From Stenotrophomonas maltophilia D457 (lineage in GTDB: Bacteria; Pseudomonadota; Gammaproteobacteria; Xanthomonadales; Xanthomonadaceae), in assembly GCF_000284595.1 (NCBI RefSeq), contig NC_017671.1, forward strand, positions 3,257,001-3,321,000: a DNA stretch of 64,000 bases. Direction: 5' to 3'. A program made the position numbers and the translations under genes. Under the pieces are notes generated by a model. That model did no database searches, was not told where the DNA came from, and was given only the letters and a program-made list of their open reading frames with translations. This document shows, one piece after another, positions 47,666 through 56,716 of this stretch (positions within the stretch are counted from its first letter, which is position 1; every line of letters begins with the position of its first letter).

Positions 47666-48515
47666 TGCCCGAACCGTACCGGTGCTGATGCACCACCACG
47701 TCAGTCCGTCGCCGGGCATGATCACCGTGTCACCGGAGAATTTCGAAAGCCAGATCGCGTGGCTGGCCGGCAACGGCTGGACGTCGCTGACACTGGACCA
47801 GTACGCCGGCTTCCTGGCCGGCAAGCCGGTGCCGCGCAAGTCGATCGTGATCACCTTCGACGATGGCTACCTGGACAACTGGGTGTATGCGCACCCGATC
47901 CTGCAGAAGTACGGCATGCACGCGGTGGTGTTCGTGGTCACCGGCTGGATGGGCGAAGGCCCGGAGCGGCCCCACGCCGGGCTTGCCGGGGCAACGTTGC
48001 CTGCCACGCCGGACCATCGCGGCTGCGAAGCGGCGATCTACGAGCAGAACCGCAGCGACGACGTGATGATGCGCTGGAGCGAAGCGCGCGCGGCCATCGC
48101 CGCCGGCACCTTCGAAGTGCATTGCCACACCCATACCCACACCCGCTGGCTGCGCCGCGACGACCTGGACCGCGCACAGCGCCGTGCCGGCCTGAGCCAC
48201 GACCTGGCAGTCTCGCGCAACGTCCTGCAGGACAAGCTTGGCGAGGTGTCCGATACGCTGTGCTGGCCCTACGGCGATTTCGACCAGGACCACATCGAGG
48301 TGGCGCGCGAGCACGGCTTCCGCTACCTGCATACCACCCACCCGTTCGGACGCAATGTGGTGGGCGGCGACCCGGAGCGCATCTATCGTTTCGCGATCCG
48401 CAACCGCCCGGCCAGCTGGCTGCGAAAACGCATCGCACAGAGCTACAACCCGCTGATCGCACCGCTGTTCAATGGCTTCAAGGCACGCCAGAAGAAGATG
48501 GTGCCGGGGCCGTAG
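47658..48515 (+). CDS. Polysaccharide deacetylase (NodB-like)
   Basis: A 285-residue CE4 enzyme. Motif 1 is TFDDGY (66-71) with the catalytic Asp and metal Asp; motif 2 is HCHTHTH at about 155-161, supplying metal histidines; WPYGDFDQ (near 205) is motif 3. These define divalent-metal-dependent sugar deacetylases. There is no signal peptide, so it likely acts on the cytoplasmic face, perhaps on a lipid-linked sugar made by the adjacent GT4 enzyme. It is the last gene of the operon; a terminator follows 25 bp on. Confidence 0.92.
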   Translation: MADARTVPVLMHHHVSPSPGMITVSPENFESQIAWLAGNGWTSLTLDQYAGFLAGKPVPRKSIVITFDDGYLDNWVYAHPILQKYGMHAVVFVVTGWMGEGPERPHAGLAGATLPATPDHRGCEAAIYEQNRSDDVMMRWSEARAAIAAGTFEVHCHTHTHTRWLRRDDLDRAQRRAGLSHDLAVSRNVLQDKLGEVSDTLCWPYGDFDQDHIEVAREHGFRYLHTTHPFGRNVVGGDPERIYRFAIRNRPASWLRKRIAQSYNPLIAPLFNGFKARQKKMVPGP

Positions 48516-48540
48516 GCAACCCACCGCCCTGCCCCTTCAA

Positions 48541-48572
48541 CGAAAACGCCCCGGCATTCCGGGGCGTTTTCG
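48541..48572. terminator. Bidirectional terminator between deacetylase and glmM
   Basis: A 14-bp perfect stem CGAAAACGCCCCGG / CCGGGGCGTTTTCG with a CATT loop and T4 on both strands. It serves both the deacetylase operon (plus) and glmM (minus). Confidence 0.92.
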
Positions 48573-48593
48573 TAGGGCGGATGTGCAGCGGCC

Positions 48594-49954
48594 TCAGGCG
48601 GCGGCTTCACGTACCGCCGCGGACAGTCGATCCAGCGTGTCCTGCATCAGCGTCGCATCATCGGCCTCGACCGTGACCCGCACCACCGGCTCGGTACCGG
48701 ACGGGCGCAGGAACGCACGGCCACGACCGGCCACCGACTGCTGCGCGACAGCCAGCGCGGCCTGCACGCTGCCGGCCTGCACCGTGGCCTTGGCCGAGAC
48801 ATTGCCCAGCCGCACGTTGACCGTCTTCTGCGGCACCCGCACCAGTCCTTCCAGCGCCTGGCGCAGGGTCTGCCCGCTGTTGCGCAATGCCACCAGCACC
48901 TGCAGCGCGCTGACGATGCCGTCGCCGGTGGTGGCCCGATCCAGGCACAGCAGGTGGCCGGAGGCTTCACCGCCGAGCACGCCGCCGCCTTCCATCAGCG
49001 CCTGGTGCACGTAGCGATCGCCGACATTGCTGCGCACGAACGGAATCTGCAGGTCGGCAAATGCCTTCTCGACGCCGTAGTTGCTCATCAGCGTGCCGAC
49101 CACCGGGCCGCGCAGGCGGCCTTCGGCTTTCCATGCACGGGCCAGGATATACAGCAGGTCATCGCCGTCGACCGGGTTGCCCTGGTCGTCGGCCATCAGC
49201 ACGCGGTCGCCATCCCCATCGAAGGCGATGCCGAGATCGGCGCGGGTTTCGCGGACCTTGGCCGCCAGGTTGTCGATGTGGGTGGAACCCACGCCGGCGT
49301 TGATGTTGACGCCGTTGGGCTCGGCACCAATGCCGATCACCTCGGCGCCCAGTTCACGGAACAGCAGCGGCGCGATCTGGTAGGTGGCGCCGTGCGCGCA
49401 GTCCAGCACCAGGCGCACGCCACGCAGGTCGAACGCGCGCGGCACGCTGGCCTTGCAGAACTCGATGTAGCGGCCGACCGCTTCGCGCGCACGCGACGCC
49501 TTGCCCAGCTTTTCCGATTCGGCGGTGGTGAACGGGATGTCCAGCGCCGCTTCCAGGGCCAGCTCGGTCGCATCGTCGAGCTTCTCGCCCTGGGCGGAGA
49601 AGAACTTGATGCCGTTGTCGTAGTGCGGGTTGTGCGAGGCGCTGATGACGATGCCAGCGTCCACGCCAAGCGTACGGGTCAGGAACGCCACCGCCGGGGT
49701 CGGCATCGGCCCCAGCAGCTGCACGTCCGCACCGGCGGCGACCAGGCCGGCTTCCAGTGCCGCTTCGAACATGTAACCGGAGATGCGGGTGTCCTTGCCG
49801 ATCACCACGATCGGCCGGCGCCCATCCTGGCCGCGCTGGTCGACCAGGACACGGCCCAGGGCGTTGCCCAGGCGCAGCACGAAGTCGGCCGAGATCACGC
49901 CCTGGCCGACCCGTCCACGGATGCCATCAGTACCGAAGTACTTGCGGCCTCCCA

Positions 49955-49955
<1 letters not shown>
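48594..49955 (-). CDS. glmM: Phosphoglucosamine mutase
   Basis: A 453-residue alpha-D-phosphohexomutase that turns glucosamine-6-P into glucosamine-1-P for UDP-GlcNAc, hence peptidoglycan and LPS. Landmarks: [13 protein letters not shown] at the N-terminus, the phosphoserine loop [17 protein letters not shown] (Ser about 103), the Mg-binding [12 protein letters not shown], the sugar-binding GEASGHLLC, and [14 protein letters not shown] near the end. Start is ATG 49955, overlapping the accD stop (TGATG). Its place after accD is unlike the ftsH-folP-glmM order of E. coli. Confidence 0.97.
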
Positions 49956-50830
<875 letters not shown>

Positions 50831-50974
50831 GCGGGAGGACACTTCCGTTCAGGGCGGCCCGGGGGCCGCAAAGGCGGACAGTCTAGCTCCGCTTTCCCCG
50901 CCCGTGCACCCCCTTGCCAGCCACGGGGCAGCCGGAAAAAACCATGCTGGGACGTACGTTTAGGTGCTGGGGCG

Positions 50975-51089
50975 GTGCCCGCCGCTGGCCGGCAGCCCTT
51001 GCGTGCAGACCGATGGGTAGTGCCGGCCGCTGGCCGGCAGCCCTTGCACGCGAGCCCTCAGGAGGATGCCGGCCAGCGGCCGGCACTAC
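50975..51089. repeat. Array of three SMAG-type REPs between trpA and accD
   Basis: Two direct copies 45 bp apart (50975-51002 and 51020-51047, the second with GTAG and arms GCCGGCC/GGCCGGC). A third in inverted orientation at 51068-51089 ends in CTAC. The direct copies share GCTGGCCGGCAGCCCTTGC. The array begins 3 nt past the trpA stop. The rest of 50831-50974 shows nothing firm. Confidence 0.88.
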
Positions 51090-51091
51090 CG

Positions 51092-51901
51092 TTACGCGTC
51101 CAGCGCCTGCCGCAGCGGGGCGAGGAAGGCCCGGGCGTGCTGCGCGGCCTCTTCCGCCGAGCCCGCTTCGGCCAGCGCCGCCACCAGCGCGCTGCCCACC
51201 ACCACGCCGTCGGCCTGGCGGGCCATGGCCGCGGCACTGGCGGCATCCTTGATGCCGAAGCCCGCCACCACCGGCACCGACGCACGCGCGCGCAACGCCT
51301 GCAGGCGGGCACTGGCGGCATCGCTGTCCAGGCGCTCGGACGCGCCGGTGACACCGGCAAAGCTGACGTAGTAGAGATAGCCACGGGCCAGCGCCAGCAG
51401 CTTGTCGGCTCGCGCCTCACTGGTGGTCGGCGACGCCAGCAGTACCAGCGCAAGGCCGGCTGCGTCGAACGCCTGCTGGGCGTCGCCCGCTTCTTCCGGC
51501 GGCAGGTCGACCAGCAGCACGCCGTCCACGCCGGCGTCGACGGCGGCCTTGGCGAAGGCCGCGTAACCGTGGATCTCCACCGGGTTCAGGTAGCCCATCA
51601 GCACCACGGGGGTCTGCGCATCGCGCTCGCGGAACTGCGCCACGGCCTGCAGGACGTAGCGGCTGCCGGCGCCGCGCGCCAGCGCGCGCTCGGAGCTGCG
51701 CTGGATGGTCGGGCCATCGGCCATCGGGTCGGAGAACGGCACGCCCAGTTCAATCACGTCGGCGCCGGCGTCGACCAGTGCGTGCATGACCGGCACGGTG
51801 GCCTCCAGCGAGGGATCACCGGCCGTGACGAAGGGGATCAGCGCCTTGCGCTGCTGTTCGCGCAGACGCTGGAAACAGGCATCGAGTCGGGATACGGACA
51901 T
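51092..51901 (-). CDS. trpA: Tryptophan synthase alpha subunit
   Basis: A 269-residue TIM-barrel subunit that cleaves indole-3-glycerol phosphate. Catalytic Glu51 and Asp62 lie in VIELGVPFSDPMADGP; LMGYLNPV and FAGVTGASE (loop 6) follow, and a phosphate-binding VVAGFGIKD is present. It starts at ATG 51901. It is separated from trpB by a lipoprotein gene, with only 1-2 bp between that gene and trpA, so the unit is still one transcript. Confidence 0.97.
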   Translation of the reverse strand: MSVSRLDACFQRLREQQRKALIPFVTAGDPSLEATVPVMHALVDAGADVIELGVPFSDPMADGPTIQRSSERALARGAGSRYVLQAVAQFRERDAQTPVVLMGYLNPVEIHGYAAFAKAAVDAGVDGVLLVDLPPEEAGDAQQAFDAAGLALVLLASPTTSEARADKLLALARGYLYYVSFAGVTGASERLDSDAASARLQALRARASVPVVAGFGIKDAASAAAMARQADGVVVGSALVAALAEAGSAEEAAQHARAFLAPLRQALDA

Positions 51902-51902
51902 T

Positions 51903-52583
51903 TCAGGCACATCCTTCAATCAGTTCAATCGCATCGCTGGTTCCCCAGTACATCTGGGTGACCCGCCCTTCAAACAGTTCCACGCGGATACCCAGGTCCG
52001 AACCCGGGTCCTGCCAGGTGAGGTACTCGCCCTGGTCACCGTCGTAGGCATGCGGGCTGGATACCGGCGGCTTCGGGAACTGGGCCATGGCCTGGGCGCG
52101 GGTCATGCCGACACGCAGTCCGAACGGACCGGGCTGCTGGGTCGGCGCCCCGCTGTCCGGATCCAGGCCGAGATCGAAACGGACGACGCGATCTTCATCG
52201 GTCATCATCGACACGCCGGGCGGCAGCCCCTTGCCGTCGTAGTACTCGCAACTGCCGCCGATGGCTTCGACCGCCCCTTGCGCGGTCCACGGCCCGAGTG
52301 CCTTCAGATCGCTCATGTGCTGGCCGATCAGCACCTCGCCGGCATGGTCCAGCGCCACCGAGACCACCGCAGGCGCGCCATCGCTGTCCATATCTTCCGT
52401 GGACGGCGGATCGACGATCGGCGCACGTGCCATCGGGTCGAGGTCATCATTCGCGGCCGCCTGCTGTGCCGGCTGCGTGGTGGCCTTGGCGGCCGGTGCC
52501 AGCAGCGGCGGCTCCGGCGGCTGGCACGCGGCCAACCCCAGCGCCAGCAGCAGCACGCCACTGTTGCGCAGCAGCGCGCTCAC
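51903..52583 (-). CDS. Predicted lipoprotein between trpB and trpA
   Basis: A 226-residue protein with a lipoprotein signal: [17 protein letters not shown], the lipobox Cys at about residue 20, then a Pro/Ala-rich linker to about 55. The rest is a globular, acidic domain including [30 protein letters not shown] and [23 protein letters not shown] do not recognise a named family. The start is GTG 52583, overlapping the trpB TGA (GTGA). Translational coupling to trpB is clear but a link to tryptophan synthesis is not. Confidence 0.82.
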   Translation of the reverse strand: MSALLRNSGVLLLALGLAACQPPEPPLLAPAAKATTQPAQQAAANDDLDPMARAPIVDPPSTEDMDSDGAPAVVSVALDHAGEVLIGQHMSDLKALGPWTAQGAVEAIGGSCEYYDGKGLPPGVSMMTDEDRVVRFDLGLDPDSGAPTQQPGPFGLRVGMTRAQAMAQFPKPPVSSPHAYDGDQGEYLTWQDPGSDLGIRVELFEGRVTQMYWGTSDAIELIEGCA

Positions 52584-53797
52584 AGCACCAGCCCTTCGCG
52601 CGCGGCGATGGTATGCACATCCTTGTCGCCACGGCCGGACAGATTGCACAGCACGATCTGGTCACGCGGACGCTCACGCGCCAGCTTGATCGCCTGCGCC
52701 AGCGCATGGCTGGACTCCAGCGCCGGCAGGATGCCCTCGGTATGCGCCAGCAGGTGGAAGGCCTGCAGTGCTTCTTCATCGGTGATGCCGAGGTAGCGCG
52801 CGCGGCCGGTATCGGCCAGGAATGCGTGTTCGGGGCCGACGCCCGGATAGTCCAGGCCGGCCGACACCGAATGGGTCTCGATGATCTGGCCGTCGTCGTC
52901 GCACAGTACATAGGTGCGGTTGCCATGCAGCACGCCCGGGCGACCGGCGGCGATCGATGCAGCATGGCGACCGGTGCTGATGCCATCACCTGCGGCCTCG
53001 GCGCCGACGATCTCGACCTGGCGGTCGTTGAGGAAGGCATGGAACAGGCCGATGGCATTGCTGCCGCCGCCGACGCAGGCAGTGATCGCATCGGGCAGGC
53101 GGCCGTACTCGGCCAGCATCTGCTCGCGTGCCTCGCGGCCGACGATGGCGTTGAAGTCGCGCACCATGCGCGGGTAGGGATCCGGACCGGCGACCGTACC
53201 GATGATGTAGAAGGTGTCCTGCACATTGGTCACCCAGTCGCGCATCGCTTCGTTGAGCGCGTCCTTCAAGGTGGCCGAACCGGAGGTGACCGGCACCACC
53301 GTCGCGCCGAGCAGCTTCATGCGGTAGACGTTGATCTTCTGCCGCTCGATGTCGGTGGCGCCCATGTACACCACGCATTCCAGGCCCAGCCGCGCGGCAA
53401 CCGTGGCGCTGGCCACGCCGTGCTGGCCGGCACCGGTCTCGGCGATGATGCGCTTCTTGCCCATCCGCGCCGCCAGCAGCGCCTGGCCGATGGTGTTGTT
53501 GATCTTGTGCGCGCCGGTGTGGTTCAGGTCTTCGCGCTTGAGCAGGATCTGCGCGCCGCCGACATGGTCGCTCAGCCGCTGGGCGTGGTAGATCGGGCTC
53601 GGCCGGCCCACGTAGTGGGCCAGGTCGCGGTCGTAGGCGGCCTGGAAGGCCGGATCCTGGCGGGCCTGGTCATAGGCCTGGGCGAGTTCCTGCAGCGGGC
53701 CGACCAGGGTTTCGGCAACGAAGCTGCCACCGTAGCGGCCGAAATGGCCCTGGGCATCCGGGAAGGCGTGGTAGTCGGCAATGGGGGAGGCAGACAT
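52580..53797 (-). CDS. trpB: Tryptophan synthase beta subunit
   Basis: A 405-residue PLP enzyme that joins indole and serine. Lys98 in [10 protein letters not shown] binds [11 protein letters not shown] holds its phosphate, and the N-terminus [15 protein letters not shown] is typical. Length is normal. It is first in the trpB-lipoprotein-trpA-accD-glmM run and diverges from a LysR gene, the arrangement of the TrpI-regulated trpBA of pseudomonads. Confidence 0.97.
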   Translation of the reverse strand: MSASPIADYHAFPDAQGHFGRYGGSFVAETLVGPLQELAQAYDQARQDPAFQAAYDRDLAHYVGRPSPIYHAQRLSDHVGGAQILLKREDLNHTGAHKINNTIGQALLAARMGKKRIIAETGAGQHGVASATVAARLGLECVVYMGATDIERQKINVYRMKLLGATVVPVTSGSATLKDALNEAMRDWVTNVQDTFYIIGTVAGPDPYPRMVRDFNAIVGREAREQMLAEYGRLPDAITACVGGGSNAIGLFHAFLNDRQVEIVGAEAAGDGISTGRHAASIAAGRPGVLHGNRTYVLCDDDGQIIETHSVSAGLDYPGVGPEHAFLADTGRARYLGITDEEALQAFHLLAHTEGILPALESSHALAQAIKLARERPRDQIVLCNLSGRGDKDVHTIAAREGLVL

Positions 53798-53860
53798 GGA
53801 AGCGACCGCTGGTTCGAGACAGGTGGATACTCTAGCGCACGGGTCGTGACCGGAAAATGG

Positions 53861-53877
53861 ATATTATCTGGCATATA
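53861..53877. promoter_or_regulatory. Candidate LysR operator between trpB and trpI-like gene
   Basis: An AT-rich dyad ATAT-N9-ATAT within GGATATTATCTGGCATATAC stands out in the 97-bp GC-rich divergent gap. It fits the T-N11-A style of LysR boxes loosely and lies 18-34 bp before the LysR start. Confidence 0.4.
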
Positions 53878-53894
53878 CCGTCAGGAAATCTCAC

Positions 53895-54782
53895 ATGAGC
53901 CGTTCGCTGTTGCCACCGCTCAATGCGCTGCGCGCGTTCGAGGCCACCGCCCGCCTGGGCGGGGTTGGCCGCGCCGCGCAGGACCTGCACGTGACCCACG
54001 GCGCGGTCAGCCGCCAGCTGAAGCTGCTGGAAGACCACCTCGGCCTGGCGCTGTTCCAGCGGGCCGGTCGCGGCCTGCGCCTGACCGCTGCGGGCACGCG
54101 CCTGCAGGCAGCGTGCAGCGAGGCCTTCAGCGGCATCGAAGACTGCGTGCGCGAACTGCGCCGGCCGACCGCGGCCCCGGCGCTGGTGCTGGGCTGCAGC
54201 GGCAGCGTGCTGGCGCGCTGGATGATTCCGCGCCTGCCCGCACTGCAGGCCGCCCTGCCCGGCGTGCGCCTGCAGTGGTCGGCGCTGGATGGCAGCTTCA
54301 CCGAGGCGCAGGCCGCACTGGACGCGGTGCTGCTGCTGGCGCAGGGGCCGTGGCCCCGGGGCTGGCAGGTGCGTGAGCTGGCGCCGGAACGGGTCGGCGT
54401 GGTGGTGGCCCCCTCGCATCCGGCCGCGCAGCGCCTGCGGCACGTGCCGCCCTCGGCGCTGCTGCAGGAGACGCTGCTGCACACCAGCTCACGGCCGCAG
54501 GCATGGCCGGCGTGGGCGCAAGCGCACGGTCTGGACACCTCGAAGCTGCAGCTGGGTACTGCCTTCGAACACCTGTACTACCTGCTGGAGGCAGCGGTGG
54601 CCGGGCTGGGCCCGGCGATCGCACCCGAGCCACTGGTGGCCGAGGACCTGGCCGCCGGGCGACTGGTCGCGCCGTGGGGATTTGCCGCCACCGGTGGCTT
54701 CTGGGTGCTGGCGCGACCGGATGGACCGGCAGATGGGCGCGTGGATGCGCTGGCCGACTGGCTGGGCCAGCAACTGCGCTGA
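53895..54782 (+). CDS. LysR-family regulator, TrpI-like
   Basis: A 295-residue regulator: winged HTH at residues 8-66 ([21 protein letters not shown], then [23 protein letters not shown]), and a periplasmic-binding-protein-like effector domain from about 90. The HTH closely resembles the GcvA/TrpI branch. Divergence from trpB suggests it activates trpBA in response to indole-3-glycerol phosphate, as TrpI does in Pseudomonas; this is inference from gene order. It autoregulates in most relatives. Confidence 0.88.
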   Translation: MSRSLLPPLNALRAFEATARLGGVGRAAQDLHVTHGAVSRQLKLLEDHLGLALFQRAGRGLRLTAAGTRLQAACSEAFSGIEDCVRELRRPTAAPALVLGCSGSVLARWMIPRLPALQAALPGVRLQWSALDGSFTEAQAALDAVLLLAQGPWPRGWQVRELAPERVGVVVAPSHPAAQRLRHVPPSALLQETLLHTSSRPQAWPAWAQAHGLDTSKLQLGTAFEHLYYLLEAAVAGLGPAIAPEPLVAEDLAAGRLVAPWGFAATGGFWVLARPDGPADGRVDALADWLGQQLR

Positions 54783-54786
54783 CAAC

Positions 54787-54853
54787 AAAAAGGGGACGGA
54801 GGGAATTAAGTCGCAAGTGGCACAAACGACTTAATCCCCTCCGTCCCCTTTTT
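54787..54853. terminator. Long bidirectional terminator-type inverted repeat
   Basis: Arms of 27 bp (54787-54813 and 54827-54853; one mismatch) begin AAAAAGGGGACGGAGG and end GTCG, with a 13-nt loop and A5/T7 at the ends. It lies between convergent genes and ends 1 bp before the TelA-type stop codon. It is much longer than a normal terminator and may be a dispersed repeat used as one. Confidence 0.85.
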
Positions 54854-54854
54854 T

Positions 54855-55964
54855 TCAGCTGGCAGTCGGGGTGGCCAGTCGCTGCTGCAGGTCTTCGCGC
54901 AGGCGCGACAGCTCGACTTCGGCCTGCTGCCGCTGCTGCATTCCTTCGCGATGGATGCTGCGCACTTCCTCGACCGTGGCGATCAACTGGTCGTGCACGT
55001 GGCGCAGCGTGGCCACGTCGATCACGCCGCGCTGGTTGCTGCGCGCGGTATCCACCGAGGCCTGGCGCAGCAGGTCGGCGTTGCGGCGCATCAGCTCGTT
55101 GGTGGCATCGTCGATGGCGGTGGACAGCTCGACCGCGGCCTTCTGCTCACCCAGCGAAAGCTGGATGGCGAACTGGCGCTTCCACGACGGGATGGTGATC
55201 TCGCGCACCGTGTTGAACTTCTCGATCAGCTGCAGCGCGTTGGCCTGGATCAGGCGGATCATCGGCAGCGACTGGTCGGCCGCATGCTGCATCAGCTGCA
55301 GGTCGGACACGCGCTTTTCGAGCAGGCGGATCGCGTTGTCGACTTCGCTCTGGCGGATGCGCTGCTGCGGATCCTCACTGCCCTGCCCGGCCTGCTGCTC
55401 GGCCTGCAGTTCGGCCAGGCGCTGCTTGCCGGCCGCAGCATACAGGCCCAGCGCATGGCGTTCTTCGCGGACGATGTCATGCATGCGGTCGAACTCGCCC
55501 ACGCGCTTGCCCATCAACGCCTGCTGCACACCGACATCACCCAGCAGCTGCTCGATCTGCGCATTGGTGTCGCTGAACTTCTGCACCAGCTCGCCCTTGG
55601 ATACGCGCAGGCGGTCGATCAGGCCACCGATCACCGGCACCTTCGACCGCTGCGCGAAGCCGTCCAGCTTCAGGCTGCGTGCGATGCGCACCACTTCGCC
55701 CAGTTTCTCGCCGCTGGCATCGAGGTCACGATTGCGCACCTGGTCCAGCAACTGGCTGGAAAACGCTGCGGTGCGCGTGGCCGCTTCGCGACCGAAGACC
55801 TGCAGGTTGCCCGGGCGCAGGTCATCCAGCTCCAGACGGATCTCGGCGATGCGCGGCAGATCCTCGCGGACCAGGCCAAGCGCCTGCAATGCGCCTTCAT
55901 CGAGCGGAACGGCGGTAGTCGTGCCGGGCACGAGGGCACCGGGGGTCTGGCTGTCCTGGGTCAT
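54855..55964 (-). CDS. Toxic anion resistance protein, TelA family
   Basis: A 369-residue, almost wholly helical protein of the TelA/KlaA (PF05816) family. It shows the typical run LDEGALQALGLVREDLPRIAEIRLELDD, then RVSKGELVQKFSDTNAQIEQLLGDV and the conserved C-terminal TIPSWKRQFAIQLSLGEQKAAVELSTAIDDATNELMRRNA. The family is linked to tellurite and stress resistance but its mechanism is unknown. Start ATG 55964; 44 bp after the 235-residue gene. It is the last gene of a four-gene minus-strand cluster. Confidence 0.9.
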   Translation of the reverse strand: MTQDSQTPGALVPGTTTAVPLDEGALQALGLVREDLPRIAEIRLELDDLRPGNLQVFGREAATRTAAFSSQLLDQVRNRDLDASGEKLGEVVRIARSLKLDGFAQRSKVPVIGGLIDRLRVSKGELVQKFSDTNAQIEQLLGDVGVQQALMGKRVGEFDRMHDIVREERHALGLYAAAGKQRLAELQAEQQAGQGSEDPQQRIRQSEVDNAIRLLEKRVSDLQLMQHAADQSLPMIRLIQANALQLIEKFNTVREITIPSWKRQFAIQLSLGEQKAAVELSTAIDDATNELMRRNADLLRQASVDTARSNQRGVIDVATLRHVHDQLIATVEEVRSIHREGMQQRQQAEVELSRLREDLQQRLATPTAS

Positions 55965-56008
55965 CGGGCAGTCTCCTTGCAGTTGGGTAAGCGGCAGCGG
56001 CGGCCGGC

Positions 56009-56716
56009 TCAAGGCAGTCTAGCCTGAGCCGCCGCGACCTCGTCATCGATCTGTGCGTGCAGCGTGGCGGCCTTCGCCGCCAATGTGGCGCCGGCCGCGG
56101 CCTGGCCTGCCGCGGCGGCCTGCCGCCAGGCTGGCAACAGGACGTCATGGATGCGCGCGAAGCGTTGCAGCAGCACGTTGTCCTGGTCCTGCAGGAGCTG
56201 CCACTGGCCGGCCTCGAGACGGCGCAGCGTGGCCAGCCGGCGCAGGTGATCGAGCCGTTGCGACAGCGCGGCCTGGCCGGCGGTATCCAGCGACGCCAGC
56301 CGCACCGCTGCCAGCTCGACCCAGGCGTCCAGCGCTGCGGCCGCCGCTGAATGTCCGGCGATGGCCATGGCCCGCAGCTGCAGCTGCTGCTGCAGCTGCT
56401 GGGCCTGCTCGCGCGCCTGCAGGGCCAGCACGCCCAGCTGCGACTGCAGCGCACGTCCTTCCGCCTCGCGATCGACATCGCGCCCCAGCAGGCGGCCCCA
56501 CCAGCCCGCCTGCTGCCGGATCTGCGCCGGGTTATCGGCCTGCAGGGCCAGCGCGATGCGTGCCAGTGCGGCCACCAGCCCTGCGCCCGCGCCCGGCGGC
56601 AACGGTGTTTCGCGCCGCGCCAGCGCCTGCAGCAACGGCGCACCATAGTCGGCCAGCGCGGCGACATCGGCCGTGTCCGGCAAGCTCGGTGGCGGCAGTG
56701 GCGCCTGCATGGTCAC
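56009..56716 (-). CDS. Helical hypothetical protein, 235 aa, in the TelA operon
   Basis: Rich in Ala, Gln and Leu, predicted by eye as a long helical bundle (ALARIALALQADNPAQIRQQAG, then repeated QLQQQLQLRAM and RLDHLRRLATLRRLEAGQW). There is no signal peptide or membrane segment. I do not recognise a family. Start is GTG 56716, overlapping the TGA of the large ATPase (GTGA), with an ATG two codons in. Coupled translation suggests it works with the ATPase and TelA-type protein, perhaps as an adaptor. Confidence 0.8.
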   Translation of the reverse strand: MTMQAPLPPPSLPDTADVAALADYGAPLLQALARRETPLPPGAGAGLVAALARIALALQADNPAQIRQQAGWWGRLLGRDVDREAEGRALQSQLGVLALQAREQAQQLQQQLQLRAMAIAGHSAAAAALDAWVELAAVRLASLDTAGQAALSQRLDHLRRLATLRRLEAGQWQLLQDQDNVLLQRFARIHDVLLPAWRQAAAAGQAAAGATLAAKAATLHAQIDDEVAAAQARLP

